DNA of 64,000 nucleotides. It comes from Druceiella hillmani (lineage: Eukaryota; Arthropoda; Insecta; Lepidoptera; Hepialidae). A program made the position numbers and the translations under genes. Below the pieces are notes generated by a model. It saw nothing but the letters and a program-made list of their open reading frames with translations, was not told the DNA's origin and searched no databases. Location: contig JAYKKI010000138.1 of assembly GCA_039881145.1 (NCBI GenBank), positions 310,001 to 374,000 of the forward strand. The letters are read 5' to 3'. Positions 59,520 to 64,000 of the stretch are shown one piece after another. How positions within the stretch are numbered: position 1 is the stretch's first letter; each line of letters starts with the position of its first letter.

Positions 59520-59830
59520 ATGTGATCTTTCCAATATTCTCCATTGAAAAATACCAAATTTGGAAAAATTTAAAAACCTCATTGAAAGTGATATGAGATT
59601 AATTTCGTGTTACCTGGCAGAGCTAGTATCATGCTATCAAACTGCAATAGAAAAACAAGTATTACGGTTTGATAAAGAAAAAAGTGGAAATTTTTTTTGT
59701 CTTCCCGCATTAACTCCCACCCCTTCAACTCCCAAAGAAGTGATCCTGTTTGGAAGTTGAAGGGACGGGAATTTGTAGAGCTACTGAGTCCCCTTTTCGT
59801 AGTTGAAAGGTGATAGATAACCTTTAACTA
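59520..59830 (+). pseudogene. Unknown fossil coding piece, right-arm copy
   Basis: A 66-codon open frame (59560-59760) reads MEKFKNLIESDMRLISCYLA and later RFDKEKSGNFFCLPALTPTP. Its partner on the minus strand at 32550-32960 is similar at protein level but carries stops. No domain is recognised. It could be a mobile-element ORF or an exon of a lost gene, and the short length and AT-rich codons keep confidence low. Confidence 0.35.
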
Positions 59831-61755
59831 CAAAAAAAAGTTTATTTTCGAGAGAGTTTATTTTAGTTCGCTATCTTATTAAATGTTTTAGTCAATTGGG
59901 ACGATTTATGTTAAAATAATGTCTAAATATTTAACCAACAATATATCAGTCTACGATAATAATCTGTTAAAATGCAATAGGTTTTTATTTTTTATTCATT
60001 TATAAATGTAAATACCATGTATACATAAACTTATAAATTAATTGCGATGCTATTTTTGTGTTTTTTTTTTCGCTTAAATGCTTTAGGATAAAAAAGTTAT
60101 TCTTTTTAATGTTTTCATTGTTTTTATGTTTAAAATTTTAAAGCAATGAATGCAATTATTTTGTTTTAAGAGAGTATGGAGATTTTTTCACTTAAGATGT
60201 CGTAAATGTTTCCTTGTTTAGCATAAATGTTCCAATCCTCATGCATTCATTCTTTCCGTCAGTTTATATTTCTTTATTGAGAATATAAACATAATGGTAT
60301 TTTTAAAAGATCAAAGAAAATAAGTTCCTTAAATAGTATTTGGAATAGACATTAAGGATTAGCTTCTTTCTTAAATAAAATATTGATTTCATCTGCAATA
60401 ACTTACCAAACACTCACATAGATTTCAATTTCATTTTCACGAAACAATTACACGCAGTCTACTTAAACCCCGCCCGCCAAAGGGTTAGAAGGGTCTAAAA
60501 TGTTATTAATTGCTGACCGCACAACGTAACCGGTAGGTCCCAATTAATTCCCTGGAGGAATGGAACATTCAACGAGTGTGCGAACTGGCTCTTAATCTAT
60601 TCGATTGACGCCTCCAACACATGACCTCTGTTTAAATATGCTATCTAATATTTGCGTTAGTATCCCAAGGTGCTAAATAAATATGTAAGGGCGTGGTAAC
60701 GTACTATGTAGGTGTTACTTTATTATTCATTTATCTTATATTTCACCTAAATTTGAAAGTAAAGTTCCTAAGTAGTTCCTGCTTAGGAAGTTATTAAGTT
60801 TTAATGAATTTCTTAAAATGTTTAAAGTATGTATTTCATTCCAGGAAAGGAAGCAAATATTTAAAAAAAAATTTATTAAGCATAAACTTGTATTTGGAGT
60901 TTCATATCTTATATGAGTTTCGATATATTATTTTTAAATTAATTAGGGAGTCATCAATTAATTATACTCACCGGTAGTATATTCAAGAGATTGGTTCTCT
61001 TTGACAGTATGACTATATTTATAATGATGTATTGTTAGCAGATATATAATTACACATATTTATACGCAGTGACAACAGTTATTTTAAAACGTTTCTCATA
61101 TTTCTAAACCTAGCAAACTATCTAGACATAGTTGGAAATCAAAAGTAATTTATTTCCATTTTTAATGGCATTTGCAACCATAATAAAATGATATGGTGAT
61201 TCGAATCCTTGTCAAGCGATGGTATGAAGCTCCTTACTTCTATGAAGCTACTTACTAGTCTTTTAATTTTACTTCTATCAACCTTGCCCAAAGATAAACA
61301 TTTCACTTATTTTGCACGGCATTTACAATGAGCAAATGATCTCTGCAATTATATGTCACGAATACTTTTCGCGGTTTTTTCAATCAATATGACCTTTTGA
61401 ACATGGATGATGATAACGATTTTAGCTTCAACACCTTTCTCAAAATTTCTTATGTATTAAGCCGTACATAAATTTATTGCTCATGAAAATCATGTAAGTC
61501 TATAACGTTTAAAAAATGATCAGATGCAACCGACGTACGCTAAATTAATAATAATGCTTTAAAATAATGTGGGCCAAAAAACATTTTTATAAATATGTTC
61601 ATACCCACAATGATATCAAAAAATTAAAAACCTTTTACTTAAAAAACCGACCAAGTCGGGACCGTGGGATACAGTTTATGTATCAAGGTTTTCGTACCTC
61701 ACTTGAAGATAAATTACTTTATCATGATTCAACACTATCAAAGATTATATTACTG

Positions 61756-61882
<127 letters not shown>

Positions 61883-62292
61883 TTTCTATTTCCGAATATA
61901 GAATAAAATATATTTCTATTAGCATTGTCAGTAATATCTCTAGATATCGCTAGCTCCCGTTAATTTTATTAAAAAGTAGCTTCAAAATACTATCAAATGA
62001 TGTGGCAATATTCCTTACTAATATGCCAAATTTTAAATTTTTATATCGTATATTTCCTGAAGAAATCGGTTCCAATAGAGCGATGTAACATAAGCGATTT
62101 TGAGTACCTTTTTTTTCTGTTGAAATATAAAACTACCAGAGCCATTAAAACCTGACTCACTATATTCACTCTGTAAGTTTTACCGGTATATTTTAATATT
62201 TATTTATTTTCTTTTTAATTTCAGACTTGATGTTTCGGGATAATAAATAAATATTTCTATTTTTATAGCTCCTAAAATTATAAAATATTACC

Positions 62293-62296
<4 letters not shown>

Positions 62297-62345
<49 letters not shown>
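62297..62345. repeat. (AT)n microsatellite
   Basis: About 48 bp of pure alternating AT. Confidence 0.95.
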
Positions 62346-62349
<4 letters not shown>

Positions 62350-63130
62350 GCGGAAAACATAGTGTTTTTCAAAAATTAATAAAACTAGCAAACGCCCATT
62401 CAAACAACGGAGTCTTGCAATAAAAACTCTGTTTTTGTCTTTTGTAAAGCGAAAATTAAAAAAGTATCTTGATTATATAAATAAAAAAAAAATTTTGAAA
62501 TATCAATTAAGTTTATAAGCTGGACCATAGGTATTCAATTTAACTGTTATTTTTATTACAAATTATTTAACAGTTAATCGTTATTTAACAGTTAGGAAAG
62601 AAGAGACTTCTACAAGAAATTACGAATTCACATAATCGTTATTCAATAGATAACAGCAACGTTACATTACGTTAGTAATATTACCAATCTTTCATCATAT
62701 TCTTAAATTCACTGTGAAGTGAAATTTCATATATTTTTCACTTTTATTTGAAACGTATAATTAAATTAACAACACGTAAAAATATTGCAATTTAAATACA
62801 ATTTAAACTGCAATAACTAATATATACCACTAACGTCACTTGGCAAACTGTAGTGTAATTTGCTACTCCTACTTACTTCGTTAGTTTGGTCACACATTTT
62901 CGTAGTATTTTAATAATATGGTCTCTTCGCTAATACGTTTAGAACTAATGATTTCTTATGCACGCTAGTTATCCCTGCAGAGCACAATTTGTAAAATAAA
63001 TAACTTATAATGTTACCGTATCGAGGTAACTACCTAAATGGCTTCTGTATAAATTGTATTCATTAATATAATGTATGTTTTACTTATTTTAAATGCTTTC
63101 TCTTGTATTTTTATTATTCCATGTTATTTT

Positions 63131-63785
63131 CTGTTGGGGTTATGAGTATCCTTCCATCAATATAGCAATAATTTTTTGCAAAATTCTGAAAAATTTAAGG
63201 TGGTAGGATATAAAGTAAACTTCGAGAGAAAATTCGTTTGAATAAGATATATTGTGTAGTTTTGAGATATGAGATATTTTTGGTACCGATCGCAGTAATA
63301 ACTTTATTTTTCACAGCGTTTTCCTTACATAAAAATTTATAAGTTTAATACTGTTTGGTGCTACCTCTTCGTGACGAATTTGCTTGGCTACTTTATTTAA
63401 TCAATTTGTGCTCTGATTACGAATTGTCTAATAATAAGTTATCACTATTAAATAGAAAAGAAAGTAAAAAAATTGTATTATTTTGCTTAACAATGTATAG
63501 TTTGAATGCTGAACAATACATAGTTTGATCAGTAATATTAATTTTATATTATACAATTATATTATTTATGTTTATTATTTACATCGGAAATTATGTGAGT
63601 ATTAATTATTATTGAATCGTTTTAATTTTATCATCGCTTATTTCATAAAAAGAAAAATTATTTTATGCTCGTACATAGTATCCAAATTATATTTATTTTT
63701 TACTTATTGATTTAGGGTCCTAAAACAATAAAAACATTATTAGGGAGGATTTTAAGAGACGGTCTCTTCCGGTTTACATTTACTA
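63131..63785. other. AT-rich non-coding DNA
   Basis: Nothing gene-like is seen, and no clear match to the sequence left of 27700 was found. The inverted duplication appears to end near 63130. Confidence 0.45.
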
Positions 63786-64000
63786 CTTTTTGAGAAAATT
63801 AGCAACACTAACGTAATTTTGAACAGATTAGCTATACCAACCTATTTTTGAGCAGATTAGTAATGTTAACCTATTTTTACTAAATTAATAAAGTCAGCTT
63901 ATTCTTGAACAGATTATTAATATCAGCCTATTTTTGTATAATAAGATTACCAATAAATTTTTGGTCAAATTAACCAGGCCAACCTATACTTTAACAGATT
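63786..64000 (+). repeat. Degenerate minisatellite of about 29 bp, running off the window
   Basis: Roughly seven units follow a loose pattern 'gaacagattagtaatatcaa' plus 'cctattttt', with lengths of 28-30 bp and about 60-75% match between units. The array is cut by the window edge. Confidence 0.6.

Overview
This is an AT-rich (roughly three quarters A+T by eye), gene-poor stretch of animal nuclear DNA, most likely from an insect or another arthropod. The reasons are: no bacterial-style gene packing; many long (AT)n microsatellites; fossils of pogo-like, copia, LINE and Penelope-like (PLE) elements; and worn pieces of dispersed sequences common in insect genomes (a 'ggaaccctaaaa' type, an 'acttggtcggttttt' end, an 'actagc(t/g)tgaccc..' start, and 'gaaactact..ccgatttcaaaa' blocks). 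I did not recognise any intact host gene. The species cannot be named from this sequence.

Layout. 1-18 kb: AT-rich non-coding DNA with microsatellites, small hairpins and repeat crumbs. 18.1-19.9 kb: a broken pogo/CENP-B-type transposase gene. 20.0-23.2 kb: the best preserved element, a PLE arranged as an inverted dimer. A minus-strand copy carries a broken reverse transcriptase/GIY-YIG endonuclease gene (20667-22306). It meets, head to head at a GCCAGCTGGC palindrome, a 5'-truncated plus-strand copy (22307-23208). Each 3' end carries a candidate type I hammerhead ribozyme (20071-20111 minus, 23107-23144 plus). Smaller relics of the same terminus lie at 26.3, 41.9 and 56.2 kb.

27.7-63.1 kb: a large, old, nested duplication. 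The left arm (about 27.7-37.25 kb) aligns colinearly but inverted with the right arm (about 63.1-57.0 kb). Between the arms lies a second, direct duplication: unit A (about 42.06-48.9 kb) and unit B (about 50.2-55.97 kb). The space between A and B holds a LINE fossil (49.4-50.07 kb) whose C-terminus looks like the restriction-like-endonuclease type. Unit A carries a different LINE tail (46.2-46.4 kb). Unit B carries a copia pol fossil (52.0-53.1 kb), a GC-richer transposon-like piece with an 82-codon open frame (54.44-54.68 kb), and a perfect 29-bp hairpin that seems to have arisen after the A/B duplication. The window ends inside a degenerate minisatellite of about 29 bp.

The parts are not a cooperating gene set. 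They are layers of mobile elements and rearrangements. The only plausible active chemistry is ribozyme self-cleavage of PLE transcripts. All alignments and identities were judged by eye.
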